Source of the DNA: Acidimicrobiaceae bacterium
GTDB taxonomy: Bacteria > Actinomycetota > Acidimicrobiia > Acidimicrobiales > MedAcidi-G1
Direction: 5' to 3'
Assembly: GCA_002699725.1 (NCBI GenBank)
Contig: PACE01000050.1
Coordinates: forward strand, 1 to 8,555
DNA: 8,555 bases
Shown here: piece after piece, positions 8,374 through 8,555 of the stretch
Layout of the letters: each line of letters starts with the position of its first letter
How positions within the stretch are numbered: the first letter of the stretch is position 1
Notes under the pieces: generated by a model
The model's database searches: none
What the model saw: only the letters and a program-made list of their open reading frames with translations
What the model was told of the DNA's origin: nothing
Made by a program: the position numbers and the translations under genes

Positions 8374-8499
8374 CGGGTGAGTCTCGCACAGCATCCCGAG
8401 GCCCACGTCCAGCAACTCGATGCCGGATGGATGGCCGACAATGTCGACCTCGTCGCCGACTGCCGCGAAGCCGCCGCCGGTTGGACCTGGTAACAAACT

Positions 8500-8509
8500 G
8501 TTGGCCAAC
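8500..8509. repeat. Perfect 10-bp palindrome GTTGGCCAAC
   Basis: GTTGGCCAAC equals its own reverse complement and lies in the presumed divergent regulatory region at the right edge. It could be a dimeric regulator's operator half-set or chance; no second copy is seen in the window. Confidence 0.3.
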
Positions 8510-8546
8510 GGATGAGACGGGGGAGGATCAGCAGTTTTTGAAGTGG

Positions 8547-8552
8547 TACCTT
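8547..8552 (+). promoter_or_regulatory. Candidate -10 (TACCTT) facing right out of the window
   Basis: TACCTT fits TAnnnT and lies at the far right edge after the A/T-rich AGTTTTTGAAG, which stands out from the GC-rich surroundings. A rightward gene would have to start just beyond base 8555. No -35 is assigned. Confidence 0.22.
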
Positions 8553-8555
8553 TGC

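Larger units (their letters stand above)
8374..8555. other. Right-edge non-coding stretch upstream of the selenoprotein gene
   Basis: These 182 nt hold no gene I can support. The selenoprotein frame stays open back to TTG at 8508, but that extension does not resemble the family. No strong -10/-35 pair for the selenoprotein gene is visible on the minus strand. The stretch probably contains its promoter and the promoter of a rightward gene beyond the window. Confidence 0.5.

Noticed and set aside
7765..8493. 242-residue + strand frame antisense to the selenoprotein gene
   Set aside because: No domain features. The minus strand holds the AhpD family motifs and a terminator in the matching orientation.
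8116..8508. A separate 130-residue gene ending at the TGA, followed by a separate 101-residue gene starting with GTG at 8115
   Set aside because: Both halves belong to one AhpD-family domain in the same frame, interrupted only at the catalytic Cys position, with a SECIS-like hairpin after it. The GTG is simply the codon after the TGA and has no ribosome-binding site.

Overview
The window is GC-rich bacterial DNA with tightly packed genes, frequent GTG/TTG starts, 1-8 nt gene overlaps and TAnnnT-type -10 candidates. This suits a high-GC bacterium, most plausibly an actinobacterium. That is an inference from composition and gene style; no marker gene is present. I see no rRNA, tRNA, CRISPR array or insertion sequence.

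Left (1-3636, + strand) is the 3' part of an NAD-linked molybdenum/tungsten formate dehydrogenase operon of three overlapping genes: the C-terminal part of the catalytic subunit, a fused NuoE/NuoF-type diaphorase subunit, and a 287-residue iron-sulfur protein. That last protein looks like the N-terminal electron-transfer part of an FDH alpha chain (2Fe-2S, two 4Fe-4S, and the Fe4S4 module that precedes the cofactor domain). It stops exactly where the cofactor domain should begin, so the alpha chain appears split, with its N-terminal half encoded last.

Middle: a class I SAM-dependent methyltransferase (3661-4293, -) faces the FDH operon and diverges from a polar amino-acid ABC transporter (permease 4381-5208, ATPase 5210-5971, +). 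No substrate-binding protein gene is present. The transporter runs into the two subunits of an aconitase X enzyme (6006-7301 and 7294-7728). Together they suggest uptake and dehydration of a small amino/imino acid; cis-3-hydroxy-L-proline is the leading candidate.

Right (7810-8373, -) is the most interesting locus: an AhpD/carboxymuconolactone-decarboxylase-family peroxidase-like gene with an in-frame TGA exactly where the second cysteine of the CxxC active site belongs. A 7-bp hairpin with loop GGUCU follows. Its GGU sits 19-21 nt after the UGA, the same offset and loop as in the E. coli fdhF SECIS. I read this as a 187-residue selenoprotein with a C-H-Y-Sec active site, followed by a clear intrinsic terminator. 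Standard annotation would split it in two or call it a pseudogene. It implies that the organism decodes UGA as selenocysteine, so the FDH whose active-site residue lies just outside the window may also be a selenoprotein.
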